From assembly GCF_015221875.1 (NCBI RefSeq), contig NZ_JACYGY010000001.1:5062501-5126500 (forward strand): a stretch of DNA of 64,000 nt, given 5' to 3'. Position 1 is the stretch's first letter; each line of letters begins with the position of its first letter. The stretch is from Dyadobacter subterraneus (GTDB lineage: Bacteria > Bacteroidota > Bacteroidia > Cytophagales > Spirosomataceae). A program made the translations under genes and the position numbers. The notes under the pieces are model-generated. The model did no database searches and was not told the DNA's origin. It worked only from the letters and a program-made list of their open reading frames with translations. Of this stretch, positions 42,395 to 51,635 are shown piece after piece.

Positions 42395-43519
42395 TTAAAA
42401 CGCAGACACTTTCGGAGCAGCAAGCGTTGGATTTTGCAAAAACTTTTGATCGTCCAGACTTTTCAGAAATGCGATCACCTTTTTCTTTTCTTCCTTTGAA
42501 AGACTGATTCCGGTTTTGCCATTTTCCTGAATCAATATTGGATCCAGCGTCTCTGATTTGATCACATTTTCAGCATAATGTTCCAATACTTCTTCCAGCA
42601 TTTTGAATCTTCCGTCGTGCATATAAGGTGCTGTAAAACCAATATTTCTCAAACTTGGAACCTTGAATTTATATTTGTCTTTTTCAAGTCTGGTTACATC
42701 AAACCTTCCGGTATCGTTGGCTTTCAAAGGAGCCAGGCCATTATTTTTGAAACTAAAATCGGTAAACAATTCACCTGAATGGCAGGACGCACATTTATTT
42801 TTGAAAATTATCAGCCCCTCTTTTTGTTCCGAACTTAAAGCATTGTATTTTCCTGTAACATACTGATCATAAGGCGAATCCGCTGAAACCATCGTAACCA
42901 TAAATTGAGACAAGGCTTTCATCATTCTGATAGAATTTATCTCATTCGTTCCAAAAGCTGCTTTAAACATTTTGGGATAATTATTGGAATTATTGCCGGG
43001 AACATTTTTAATCTTGTCAATCACATTTTTCACACTTTCTCCCATTTCAAGCGGATTTTGAACCGGATTAAAAGGCACAAAATCAAGATCATGAACACCT
43101 CCATCCCAAAAAAACACAGGATTCCAGGCCATATTCTGTATCGAGGGGGAATTTCGTTTGCTAAACTGTCCATGAATTCCAAGACTAAAACTTTGTCCCT
43201 GATGCGAAAAAGCAGCTTGTTGAACATGACAACTTGCGCAACTTATATTGTTTGTTTTCGACAAAACCGGATCGTAAAAAAGTTTTCTTCCCAGGGCAAC
43301 ACCTTCTTCCGTCAATGGATTTTTTGAAAGATTATAAACCGGATCAGGAAAGTTTGCCGGCTTAACCCACTTCATTGGCGTAGGTTTCCAGTCTTCTGTT
43401 TTTTGATTTTCTTTTGTCTGACAACTATTCAGAAATAACAACAAAATGATTGTCAGCACTTTGTGAAAAGTTCTGGCATAAACAGAAAATCGTAAAACTT
43501 TCAGAATAGTTGATTCCAC
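42395..43519 (-). CDS. Second di-heme cytochrome-c peroxidase / MbnH-like lipoprotein
   Basis: 374 residues. Lipobox-like LFLNSC near residue 33. Heme motifs CASCHV and CASCHSGE, with FWDGGVHDLDF and GFTAPYMHDGRF. A clear paralog of the gene at 40014 along the full length (for example NFPDPVYNLSKNPLTEEG in both). It precedes the array and MbnP on the same strand, so two peroxidases flank one MbnP. Either may modify MbnP. Confidence 0.9.
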   Translation of the reverse strand: MESTILKVLRFSVYARTFHKVLTIILLLFLNSCQTKENQKTEDWKPTPMKWVKPANFPDPVYNLSKNPLTEEGVALGRKLFYDPVLSKTNNISCASCHVQQAAFSHQGQSFSLGIHGQFSKRNSPSIQNMAWNPVFFWDGGVHDLDFVPFNPVQNPLEMGESVKNVIDKIKNVPGNNSNNYPKMFKAAFGTNEINSIRMMKALSQFMVTMVSADSPYDQYVTGKYNALSSEQKEGLIIFKNKCASCHSGELFTDFSFKNNGLAPLKANDTGRFDVTRLEKDKYKFKVPSLRNIGFTAPYMHDGRFKMLEEVLEHYAENVIKSETLDPILIQENGKTGISLSKEEKKKVIAFLKSLDDQKFLQNPTLAAPKVSAF

Positions 43520-43632
43520 AGTTTAACACGTCGCGACTTTTGCTGTCACATTAGAAGTATGAAGAATTTTGGAAACACAGAAATATTTCAGACTGGTTCA
43601 CCATTCTTATACAATTACTGCGTCAAAATAAA

Positions 43633-44154
43633 TCAGTTAAACAGAGGTGGATGGAAAATATCAGATGCCGGATTATGGGCGGTAAGCGAAGGATTAAATT
43701 GGTATTGAACAAAAGAACGGAGCTTAAATTGATTTTCTAATACGTTAAAAACCACCGTCCTGTTATCCATAACCTGATACAAAAGATGTGACAAATAATC
43801 GTTTTCTGCTTGTCGTTCTTCTTTTTCTTTGGCGTCTTTCACGCGTTTGGTAAGATAACATTTACCGTTGCAAAGCAGAATTGGCTTATCACGATTCACG
43901 CATAAGTTGGCCACAATATAATCCCGGCGAATTTCAAAATCCAGATACAACAACGGAAGCACCCAAGCTTTTACAAGCATCAAGGTGAGCAGGCTCATGG
44001 CTATCCATTGTTTTTTTGAACTATTCAATTGTTGTGAAGGCCGGTTATTTTTTAATTCAAAGCCCGCAAATATAAACATGAAAGTTTTACAACGATTTAC
44101 TGATACAGGATATTTCGAATTTAATGTTTGTAAAGAAAGGGTTAAGTGCGACAC
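43633..44154 (-). CDS. CxGKCYL small membrane protein 2
   Basis: 173 residues as an open frame, but paralog comparison puts the homologous start near SSKKQWIAMSLLTLMLVK; an ATG at 44079 is a plausible alternative. Membrane segment at about 51-70, then EIRRDYIVANLC, Cys85, Cys95 and Cys99 in the C-x9-C-x3-C motif (LLCNGKCYLTKR), a charged helix, and ending DIFHPPLFN. About 115 nt before the peroxidase gene on the same strand; likely co-transcribed. Unknown function. Confidence 0.75.
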   Translation of the reverse strand: MSHLTLSLQTLNSKYPVSVNRCKTFMFIFAGFELKNNRPSQQLNSSKKQWIAMSLLTLMLVKAWVLPLLYLDFEIRRDYIVANLCVNRDKPILLCNGKCYLTKRVKDAKEKEERQAENDYLSHLLYQVMDNRTVVFNVLENQFKLRSFVQYQFNPSLTAHNPASDIFHPPLFN

Positions 44155-44288
44155 GCATTGTTCTCCATGACTTTAAAACTGGTCTATGCCGTCGAGTAGC
44201 TGATCTAATATGTTTTAAACCCCTTCGCTTTTAACCATTTTTTCTTAAAATATTATTATATTTCAGGGTATTTATTAACCTAACTATA

Positions 44289-47123
44289 ATGATTGATCCA
44301 TCCGCAGTTTATCCACGACTACTACAAATTTCAAAAACGTCTTTTAAAATTGCCACGCTGGCTTTTCTTGCCTCATTTACTACACAGGATAGTCAACCCA
44401 AACCTGACGAAAGCAGGTTTACACCTGTGGTCATTGCAGAAAATCTGGACGAACCGATGGTTTTCGAAGTCCTGAAAGACGGCTCTGCTTACATTATTGA
44501 AAGAAAAGGTGCATTGAAAAAATATAATGCAGCTACAAAATCGACCGACCTCATCGCAACTATTCCCGTCAACACAAAATACACCAGTGCAGAAGGCGTG
44601 GTGAGGGAAGCGGAAGAAGGTTTGATGGGTTTTACGATGGATCCGAATTATGAAAAAAATCACTGGATTTATTTGTATTACGCGCATCCCACTGAGAAAA
44701 AACACATCTTGACACGCTGGGAAATCAAGGATGAACAATTGGTTGAAAGTTCTAAAAAAGTAGTTCTGGAAGTTGAAACCCAGCGAGAAGTTTGCTGCCA
44801 TACTGGTGGTGGAATGACCTGGGATAAAGCAGGAAATCTTTTTCTGACGGTTGGAAATAATACCGGAAACCAGAAAGCTGCGCAAACCGACGAACGTGAA
44901 GGAAGAAGCAGCTGGGATGATCAGGCACATGCGGGGAATACGAATGATCTGAGAGGAAAAATCCTGAGAATTCACCCGGAAGCGGACGGAACTTATACCA
45001 TTCCGGAAGGCAATCTTTATCCAAAAGGAACTGCTAAAACAAGACCTGAAATTTATTCTATGGGTCACAGAAATCCTTGGAGAATCTCGGTTGACAGTAA
45101 AACGAATTATGTTTATTGGGGTGAAGTTGGTCCGGATGCAAACGAAGATTCAGAAATCGGGCCGAGAGGTTATGATGAAATGAACCAGGCCAGAAAACCC
45201 GGTAATTTCGGATGGCCATGGTTTGTAGCAGATAATCAGGCTTTTCCGGTTTACGATTATGCAGCAAATAAACCTTTGGAGAAAAAAGATCCGATGCATT
45301 TGGTAAACAATTCTCCCAACAATACCGGGTTAAAAGATCTTCCACCGACGGCGCCAAACTTTATTTATTATCCATACGGCGTTTCTGAAAAATTCCCGCT
45401 GGTAGGTTCAGGGTCAAGAAGTGCCACCGGCGGACCGGTTTATCACAAATCTGATTTTGTAAATCCAAAACGTCCATGGCCGGCTTATTACGAAAATAAA
45501 TGGATCGCTGCTGATTTTTCCCGTGGCTGGATTATGGCGATCAGTATGAAAGAAAACGGTGATTATGATTCGATGGAGCGGGTACTTCCCTCCTATCATC
45601 CGGTGCAGCCAATAGATATAAAATTTGGCCCGGATGGCGATTTGTACATCCTTGAATACGGTAGCAACTGGTTTAGAAAAAGTGATAATTCGCGTTTAAT
45701 CCGCATTGAATATAATGGTGGAAACAGAAAACCGATCGTTCAGGTTTCCACGGATAAAAAAGGCGGAACGGTACCTTTCAAAGCAAATTTATCTTCTGAG
45801 GGAACAAAAGATTTTGATGGAGATGCTTTAAAATACAGCTGGAAAATAACAGGCGTTGGCGTTGCTCCAAGAATTTTTGCCACTGCAAATCCAACGGTTT
45901 CATTTGACAAGTCAGGTGTTTACACAGCAAGTCTGACCGTGACAGATTCCAAAGGTGCAAGTAATTCGCAATCCATAAAAATAGTCGCAGGAAATGAGCC
46001 GCCGCAGGTTTCTGTAAATCTTGCCGGAAACAAAACATTTTTCTTCGCCGATAAACCGATTGCTTATGCAGTCAATGTAAACGATAAGGAAGATGGCAGT
46101 CTGGCTGACGGAAAAATTAAACCTTCACAAGTTGCGGTCAGTATCGACTATACCTCGGAAGGATTTGATTATGCAGAAGTTACGCAAAGTCAGCGCAGTG
46201 TAGATGCCTCGACACAATTCGCCGTAGCACAGATTTTAATGAGCAAAAGTGACTGTAAAGTTTGTCATCAGCCTAATACTAAATCCGTTGGACCATCCTT
46301 TGCTGATGTTTCCAATAAGTATAAGGGTCAGAACGGCGCGCTGGAAAAACTGGTCAAAAAAGTACGTGAAGGTGGTTCCGGAGTTTGGGGAGAAGTGGCT
46401 ATGGCTGCCCACCCTGCTCTGCCTGTTGCGGATGCAGAAGTAATTGTCAAATACATTTTAAACAGTACCGATAAAACGCTTAGCACACTTCCTGTAAAAG
46501 GAGAATATAAACCTGAGATTCCAAAAGGAGATGACGGAAAGGGCTCAGTGATAATCAGAGCCGCTTTCACGGATCATGCGGTTACAGGAGCAAAAACAAT
46601 TCCGGCTCAAACTTCCGAAGAAATGATCGTGTTGCGCAGTCCGGAAATCAATGCAGCGGAAGCGCCTATTGTAAAAGGCGCAGAACTTAAAGCGCTGGGT
46701 GTGGCAGGATTAGGTTTCAGTGTGGTTCCTTTTAATGGCAGTTATCTTGGATTCAAACAAATCGATCTGGCAGGTATCAATAAACTTGAATTGAATGCTT
46801 CGGCACAAAAAAGGGAAGGAAGCGTTGGCGGAACAATTGAAATACGACTTGATTCCCCTACTGGTCCGGTTATCGGAACTGAAAAGGTAGAAGTTGCCCC
46901 GGAAATTGACGTTGCCAAAGTTATGGCAGAAATGGAAAGTGAGAAAAAGAATGCCAAACCGGGTGAAGTTGTAAAACAGCGTAATCCTTTCGCCAGACCG
47001 CCGGTTAAAATCAAAATCAAGGATACCGAAGGCAAGCATGATATATATTTTGTCTTTAAAAACGATGAAGCAAAAGCAATACAACCGCTCTTGTCATTTT
47101 CAAAAATCAATTTTCAACAATAA
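44289..47123 (+). CDS. PQQ-dependent sugar-dehydrogenase-like propeller with PKD, cytochrome c and CBM-like domains
   Basis: 944 residues. N-terminal leader, then a glucose/sorbosone-dehydrogenase type propeller (about 45-480: VLKDGSAYIIERKGAL, GGGMTWDKAGNLFLTVGNN, MGHRNPWRISVDS, GPDGDLYILEYGSNWF). A PKD domain follows at about 490-570 (PFKANLSSEGTKDFDGDALKYSW). A cytochrome c domain has CKVCH at 656-660. A C-terminal CBM6-like domain lies at about 760-944. Periplasmic oxidation of a sugar-like substrate with heme electron transfer is inferred. Followed 38 nt later by a sugar isomerase/epimerase-like gene. Confidence 0.9.
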   Translation: MIDPSAVYPRLLQISKTSFKIATLAFLASFTTQDSQPKPDESRFTPVVIAENLDEPMVFEVLKDGSAYIIERKGALKKYNAATKSTDLIATIPVNTKYTSAEGVVREAEEGLMGFTMDPNYEKNHWIYLYYAHPTEKKHILTRWEIKDEQLVESSKKVVLEVETQREVCCHTGGGMTWDKAGNLFLTVGNNTGNQKAAQTDEREGRSSWDDQAHAGNTNDLRGKILRIHPEADGTYTIPEGNLYPKGTAKTRPEIYSMGHRNPWRISVDSKTNYVYWGEVGPDANEDSEIGPRGYDEMNQARKPGNFGWPWFVADNQAFPVYDYAANKPLEKKDPMHLVNNSPNNTGLKDLPPTAPNFIYYPYGVSEKFPLVGSGSRSATGGPVYHKSDFVNPKRPWPAYYENKWIAADFSRGWIMAISMKENGDYDSMERVLPSYHPVQPIDIKFGPDGDLYILEYGSNWFRKSDNSRLIRIEYNGGNRKPIVQVSTDKKGGTVPFKANLSSEGTKDFDGDALKYSWKITGVGVAPRIFATANPTVSFDKSGVYTASLTVTDSKGASNSQSIKIVAGNEPPQVSVNLAGNKTFFFADKPIAYAVNVNDKEDGSLADGKIKPSQVAVSIDYTSEGFDYAEVTQSQRSVDASTQFAVAQILMSKSDCKVCHQPNTKSVGPSFADVSNKYKGQNGALEKLVKKVREGGSGVWGEVAMAAHPALPVADAEVIVKYILNSTDKTLSTLPVKGEYKPEIPKGDDGKGSVIIRAAFTDHAVTGAKTIPAQTSEEMIVLRSPEINAAEAPIVKGAELKALGVAGLGFSVVPFNGSYLGFKQIDLAGINKLELNASAQKREGSVGGTIEIRLDSPTGPVIGTEKVEVAPEIDVAKVMAEMESEKKNAKPGEVVKQRNPFARPPVKIKIKDTEGKHDIYFVFKNDEAKAIQPLLSFSKINFQQ

Positions 47124-47161
47124 TCTAAGAGACTGGATATTAACCTTCTAATTTATCTTTT

Positions 47162-48094
47162 ATGAATAACAGAAGAGATTTTCTAAAAAAAGCAGGAGCA
47201 CTAACCGCAGGAAGCCTTGCTATACCATATTTATCAAATGCCTCAGGTTTAACTGATTTATTCGCAGCTGAAAGACCGGTTGGAATTCAGTTATTTACCG
47301 TTTTTGAAAAAATGAACAATGATCCGAAAGCAACGCTTGAAAAAATTGCTTCAATCGGATACAAGGAAATTGAATCAGCGTTCAGCACACGCGGTGGTTA
47401 TTACGGATACAAACCAAAAGAATTTAAAAAACTGGTTGAAGATCTGGGGATGAAATGGCGCGCGCATCATGCATTAGGTGCACCTTTTAAAATGCCAAAA
47501 GGTGGAAAAATGCCAGTGGGTGCAGATGGAAAGCCGATTACAATCCCGACGATGATGAATCTTCGCGATAATTATCAGCAACTGGTTGATGACGCAGCGG
47601 AAGGAGAGTTGAAATTTCTCGTGTGTGCCAGTACGCCGGTAGGCACAATGGAGGAAGTGAAAAACTCAATTGAAGTGTTTCAAAAAACCGGAGAGGCCAG
47701 TAAAAAAGCAGGAATTGGTTTTGCCTATCACAACCACGCAACGGAATTCGATCCGGTTGAAGGAGGAAAAACGGCCTACGAACTTGTACTTTCTCAAACC
47801 GATAAAGACCTTGTAAAAATGGAGCTTGATCTGGCTTGGGCAACAAAAGCGGGCAAAGATCCTGTGGCGCTTTTCAAAGAACATCCAGGCCGCTTTCCCT
47901 TATGGCATGTAAAGGATATCAAAAAAGATTTGCAGACCATTACCGAAGTTGGAACTGGTGTCGTGGAATTCAAGAGAATTTTTGAAGCAGCCAAAATTGC
48001 GGGTCTGCAATATTTCTTTGTTGAGTATGACCTCGCTCCTACTTTTGATACCGTTGATTTGTGTTACAAAAACCTGAGAAAAGTAATTGGATAA
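47162..48094 (+). CDS. Sugar phosphate isomerase/epimerase-like TIM barrel protein, Tat-exported
   Basis: 310 residues. Twin-arginine leader NNRRDFLKKAGALTAGSLA (residues 2-20). The xylose-isomerase-like TIM barrel carries PVGIQLFTVFEKMNNDP, GFAYHNHATEF, KMELDLAWATKAG, FPLWHVKDI and FVEYD, supplying the metal ligands Glu/Asp/His. Likely exported sugar isomerase or epimerase acting with the preceding dehydrogenase. Followed by a bidirectional terminator. Confidence 0.9.
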   Translation: MNNRRDFLKKAGALTAGSLAIPYLSNASGLTDLFAAERPVGIQLFTVFEKMNNDPKATLEKIASIGYKEIESAFSTRGGYYGYKPKEFKKLVEDLGMKWRAHHALGAPFKMPKGGKMPVGADGKPITIPTMMNLRDNYQQLVDDAAEGELKFLVCASTPVGTMEEVKNSIEVFQKTGEASKKAGIGFAYHNHATEFDPVEGGKTAYELVLSQTDKDLVKMELDLAWATKAGKDPVALFKEHPGRFPLWHVKDIKKDLQTITEVGTGVVEFKRIFEAAKIAGLQYFFVEYDLAPTFDTVDLCYKNLRKVIG

Positions 48095-48126
48095 TAAATT
48101 CTGAATTCCTTATTGACTATAAATTA

Positions 48127-48160
48127 AAAAACCGTCTCAAATGATTTGGAGACGGTTTTT
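48127..48160. terminator. Bidirectional terminator between isomerase and DoxX genes
   Basis: A 12-bp perfect inverted repeat (AAAAACCGTCTC / GAGACGGTTTTT) with a 10-nt loop, between two convergent genes ending at 48094 and 48186. Confidence 0.9.
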
Positions 48161-48185
48161 TAGTATTAAGCATGCAAAATTTTTA

Positions 48186-48599
48186 TTACTTAATCTGAGA
48201 AGATGAAGAACCCGAATAACTAAAACCTGTACCGTCATGTATTTTTCTGAACATCAGATACGTGACAGAAACCATAACAAAAGCGATTACAGCATCTGTG
48301 GTTGCAGCGACACCAAGCACACTTACCTTTGAGCCAAAGGCAAAAATGATGTCAAAAAATATTCCGGCGAATACCCATTCTTTTAACCTTAAAAGTCTGT
48401 CAGGTATTAAAAGGACGATAACGCCCAGCACTTTGGCGACGCCCAGGATGTAAATAAAATGTGGAGGATAACCTAATTGAACTGTTATACCCCATACCAA
48501 AGGATTTTTTGTCAATTCGAAAAATCCACTTGCGCCGAACCATAGTGAAGTTAAAGCAGCGCCTGTCCAATAAATTCTTTTTGCAGTCTGTGTTTTCAT
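48186..48599 (-). CDS. DoxX family membrane protein
   Basis: 137 residues from the ATG at 48599 (MKTQTAKRIYW...); the open frame extends 12 residues further upstream. Four membrane helices; DoxX-like features include the first helix ALTSLWFGASGFFELTKNP, then LGYPPHFIYILGVAKVLGVIVLLIPD, LKEWVFAGIFFDIIFAFGS and a C-terminal helix. Possible thiol or redox-related membrane component; the family is poorly characterised. Monocistronic. Confidence 0.88.
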   Translation of the reverse strand: MKTQTAKRIYWTGAALTSLWFGASGFFELTKNPLVWGITVQLGYPPHFIYILGVAKVLGVIVLLIPDRLLRLKEWVFAGIFFDIIFAFGSKVSVLGVAATTDAVIAFVMVSVTYLMFRKIHDGTGFSYSGSSSSQIK

Positions 48600-48837
48600 G
48601 ATTTCTTGTTTTTTTTCTTCAAAATTTGCCTTCAAATCATGATTTGGAAAGTTGTTTCAAGCCAGACTGGACGAAATACAAGCTGGAAACGGCATTTCTA
48701 ACACCGACAAAGATTAAGTAACTGAATGACATCTGTTTTAGATAAATGTCATTTGACAATCTTAAATTTTGTTCTCATTGTAGAATTCCGTGCTTACCTT
48801 TACCACCCTATTCTACCAGTATAATTAAGATTTTCGT

Positions 48838-49236
48838 TTGAAAGGTTCTCACAGACAATGGATTGGCTTATGCCTGCTTACTTTAATGCTTGTGAAAGCA
48901 TGGGTGATTCCTTTGATCTGTCTGGATTTCGAGATTAGAAGAGAATATATTGTCAAAAACCTGTGTATCAACCGAAACAGGCCACAGCTGCATTGTGACG
49001 GTAAATGTTACCTTGCCAAAAAACTGGCCGAAAGTGAGAAGCAACAACAGCGTCAGGCAGAACAGGATTATCTGGCCAGTCTGATTTATCAGGTCATGGA
49101 TACAAATTCTCCAGGCATTTTTAATGCTCAACCTTCCGGTTTTGAATTACCGCTTGCCGTTGTATTTCAATACAATTCTGCGCTTTCACCGCTTAATTCC
49201 CCGGACGAAATTTTTCACCCGCCTTTGGCTGTCTGA
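48838..49236 (+). CDS. CxGKCYL small membrane protein 3
   Basis: 132 residues, TTG start at 48838. Membrane segment at about 9-29 (LCLLTLMLVKAWVIPLICL), then EIRREYIVKNLC and the motif Cys43, Cys53, Cys57 (LHCDGKCYLAKKL), a charged helix and the ending DEIFHPPLAV. Close to the protein at 43633 throughout. It lies 234 nt before the siderophore receptor on the same strand; spacing alone does not prove co-transcription. Confidence 0.75.
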   Translation: MKGSHRQWIGLCLLTLMLVKAWVIPLICLDFEIRREYIVKNLCINRNRPQLHCDGKCYLAKKLAESEKQQQRQAEQDYLASLIYQVMDTNSPGIFNAQPSGFELPLAVVFQYNSALSPLNSPDEIFHPPLAV

Positions 49237-49469
49237 TCAGCTATTTGCAGGACAATTTGATTATTACGAACGGAAGTGTTTGCTGCTTTTCGGGCAGAAT
49301 GCGCTACTATGTTTGTTAATTTCTCCAACAGAATAGTACGCTAATGTTATCCCAGATTTCCGGGATCACTTAGTCCTATAATCTGGTGATCCAAATTGTT
49401 TCTGCATACCAAATCCCGCCGCTTCGGGATATTAAATACATCCGGAATATTATTGAATTGAGTATTATA

Positions 49470-51617
49470 ATGAAATATAAATTTCTTTTTGCCGCATTTT
49501 TTATCATTTCCAACATCTCTTTTGCTCAGACAAAAGATAAGTCAACATTGGATTCGGACACTGCAAGCAGGGAACTGAACGAAGTTACAATCAGCTCCAA
49601 ATATTATCAACGCTATAAAATCGACAACGTTTCTGGTTCTTTAAAATTAAATCAGGCACTACTTTCAGTTCCGCAAAATATCCAGGAAATCGACAAAAGT
49701 ATTATTCGGGATCAGCAGGCGATCAATGTTAATGAAAGCGTAACCCGAAATGTCAGCGGTGCCATTCGTAACAATACCGCCGATTTTTATGGACCACTGA
49801 TTTTCATGCGCGGAGCCGGAATCAGTACGCTGAGAAACGGGATGGATATTACCATGATCTATTACGGACCACTGCCGGAAGATGCTTCGATCATTGACCG
49901 CATGGAATTTATTAAAGGCCCTGCCGGCTTTATGAACTCAATTGGTGATCCTGCCGGCTCATTTAATATTGTTACAAAAAATCCCACCGGTATCCGCTCA
50001 AATAATATCAGCTTCACAGCCGGGAGTTTTAATCTTTACCGTTTGACCGGTGATTTTGATGGAAGTTTTGGCAAAAATAAAAAGTGGCAGTATCGACTAA
50101 ATGTAGCCGGACAAAAAGCACAATCATTTCAGAAGTTTGCTTTTAATGACAAGGTTGTGGTGCAGCCCGTAATTCGTTACAATATCAACAGTAAATCATC
50201 ACTGACTGCGGAATATATTTATGGCAAACAAAGTTTTCAGCAATATCTGGTCACTGTATTTTCTCCATATGGTTTTGGTTCGCTTCCACGCGATTTCAGC
50301 ATTACCGATCCTAATAAAAAACCGGCTCAGGCTAATGAGAACAACGGTTTTCTAACTTATCGAAGTCAATTGAGTGAAAAATGGCAGTTCACCGCGAAGG
50401 CCACCTATGCCAGAAGTCACCTGGATGGAAATTACTTTTTTGTCTCAGCTTATAACAAAGCAACACCAAATTTGATCCAGAGAAGACTGACTTATGAGCG
50501 CTTTAATTCAAGTGTTTACGCTTTACAGACTTTCGTCAACGGACAGTTCTCAACAGGTGCGATCACACATAATGTATTGGCCAGTTTTGACTACAACCGT
50601 AAAAATTTCCTGGGTTATGCAGGTTATAATGATCCAAAAGCAAATCCGGCACTATATCCTTTGGATGCTTTAAATCCGGTTTACGGTATCACTTTTGATT
50701 CGAATGAAAAGACTGGAAAGCTTTCGGATATTGCTACAAATAAACAGTACATCCAGTATTATGCAGGGTATGTTCAGGATGAATTAAATCTTCTGAATGA
50801 TAAGTTGAGAATTACGTTGGCCGCAAGACTGACTTCTTCAAAAAACAGCGTTTCACTTCCTAAACCAACGAGTGTTTCTGATGTTGTTGTTACGCCAAGG
50901 ATAGGTTTGAGTTATTCAGTAGTGAAGGATTTGTCGGTTTATGGACTTTTGGATCATACCTATACGCCGCAAAGCGGAATAAGTGCTGCCGGCGGTGTTT
51001 TTGAACCATTAAAAGGAAAAAATCTTGAAGCAGGTCTTAAAAAAGATTGGGCGGATGGAAAATGGAATACGTCGGTTTCGGTTTACCAGATTACCCGCGA
51101 CAATATTATCGTGACCGATCCGAATAACAATAATTTCCAGTCGCAGATCGGACAAACCAAATCAAAAGGTGTTGAATTTGACCTGAAAGGAGAAATTTTC
51201 AAAGGCCTGAATACTGTGATCAATTATGCTTACACGGATTCTTACATATCAAAAGATGCAAACGAAAGCAATGTTGGGCTTCCATCACCTTACTTGGTAA
51301 AACACATTCAAAATACCTGGCTGAATTATAAGTTGCCTGTTAAAAAATTAAACGGACTTTCGGTTTCAGCTGGTTACCAGTTTCAGGCCGGAAGAAAGGG
51401 AAGATATTCACAAGACGGAAATTTGCCGATTTCCAATTTATTCAGAGTTGATGGCGGTTTGGGCTGGTCCAATAACCGGATTTCTGTGAATGGAATTGTA
51501 AATAATATCTTCAATCGCTTCAATTACGGAAGCGCCTGGACGCGGCCGGTTGGGCTTTTTGCCTACGTTCCTTATGCGCCTAGAGAATACAGAATTACGG
51601 TAGGATATAATTTTTAA
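49470..51617 (+). CDS. TonB-dependent siderophore receptor
   Basis: 715 residues from the ATG at 49470 (MKYKFLFAAFFIISNISFAQ); the frame opens 28 codons earlier without a leader. Plug domain at about 45-165 (ITSKY-like start, QEIDKSIIRDQQAINVNESV, GAGISTLRNGMD, DRMEFIKGPAGFMN), then a 22-strand barrel ending in the usual aromatic terminus YRITVGYNF. Lacks the N-terminal CarboxypepD domain of SusC-type proteins, fitting a ferric-siderophore receptor (FecA/FhuA-like). Energy would come from a TonB such as the fusion protein at 28354. Confidence 0.92.
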   Translation: MKYKFLFAAFFIISNISFAQTKDKSTLDSDTASRELNEVTISSKYYQRYKIDNVSGSLKLNQALLSVPQNIQEIDKSIIRDQQAINVNESVTRNVSGAIRNNTADFYGPLIFMRGAGISTLRNGMDITMIYYGPLPEDASIIDRMEFIKGPAGFMNSIGDPAGSFNIVTKNPTGIRSNNISFTAGSFNLYRLTGDFDGSFGKNKKWQYRLNVAGQKAQSFQKFAFNDKVVVQPVIRYNINSKSSLTAEYIYGKQSFQQYLVTVFSPYGFGSLPRDFSITDPNKKPAQANENNGFLTYRSQLSEKWQFTAKATYARSHLDGNYFFVSAYNKATPNLIQRRLTYERFNSSVYALQTFVNGQFSTGAITHNVLASFDYNRKNFLGYAGYNDPKANPALYPLDALNPVYGITFDSNEKTGKLSDIATNKQYIQYYAGYVQDELNLLNDKLRITLAARLTSSKNSVSLPKPTSVSDVVVTPRIGLSYSVVKDLSVYGLLDHTYTPQSGISAAGGVFEPLKGKNLEAGLKKDWADGKWNTSVSVYQITRDNIIVTDPNNNNFQSQIGQTKSKGVEFDLKGEIFKGLNTVINYAYTDSYISKDANESNVGLPSPYLVKHIQNTWLNYKLPVKKLNGLSVSAGYQFQAGRKGRYSQDGNLPISNLFRVDGGLGWSNNRISVNGIVNNIFNRFNYGSAWTRPVGLFAYVPYAPREYRITVGYNF

Positions 51618-51635
51618 TGCCAAATTTTTAGTTTA

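Noticed and set aside
44373..45068. Long minus-strand ORF of 231 aa inside the propeller gene.
   Set aside because: It lies fully within the plus-strand dehydrogenase, has biased antisense composition and no domain.
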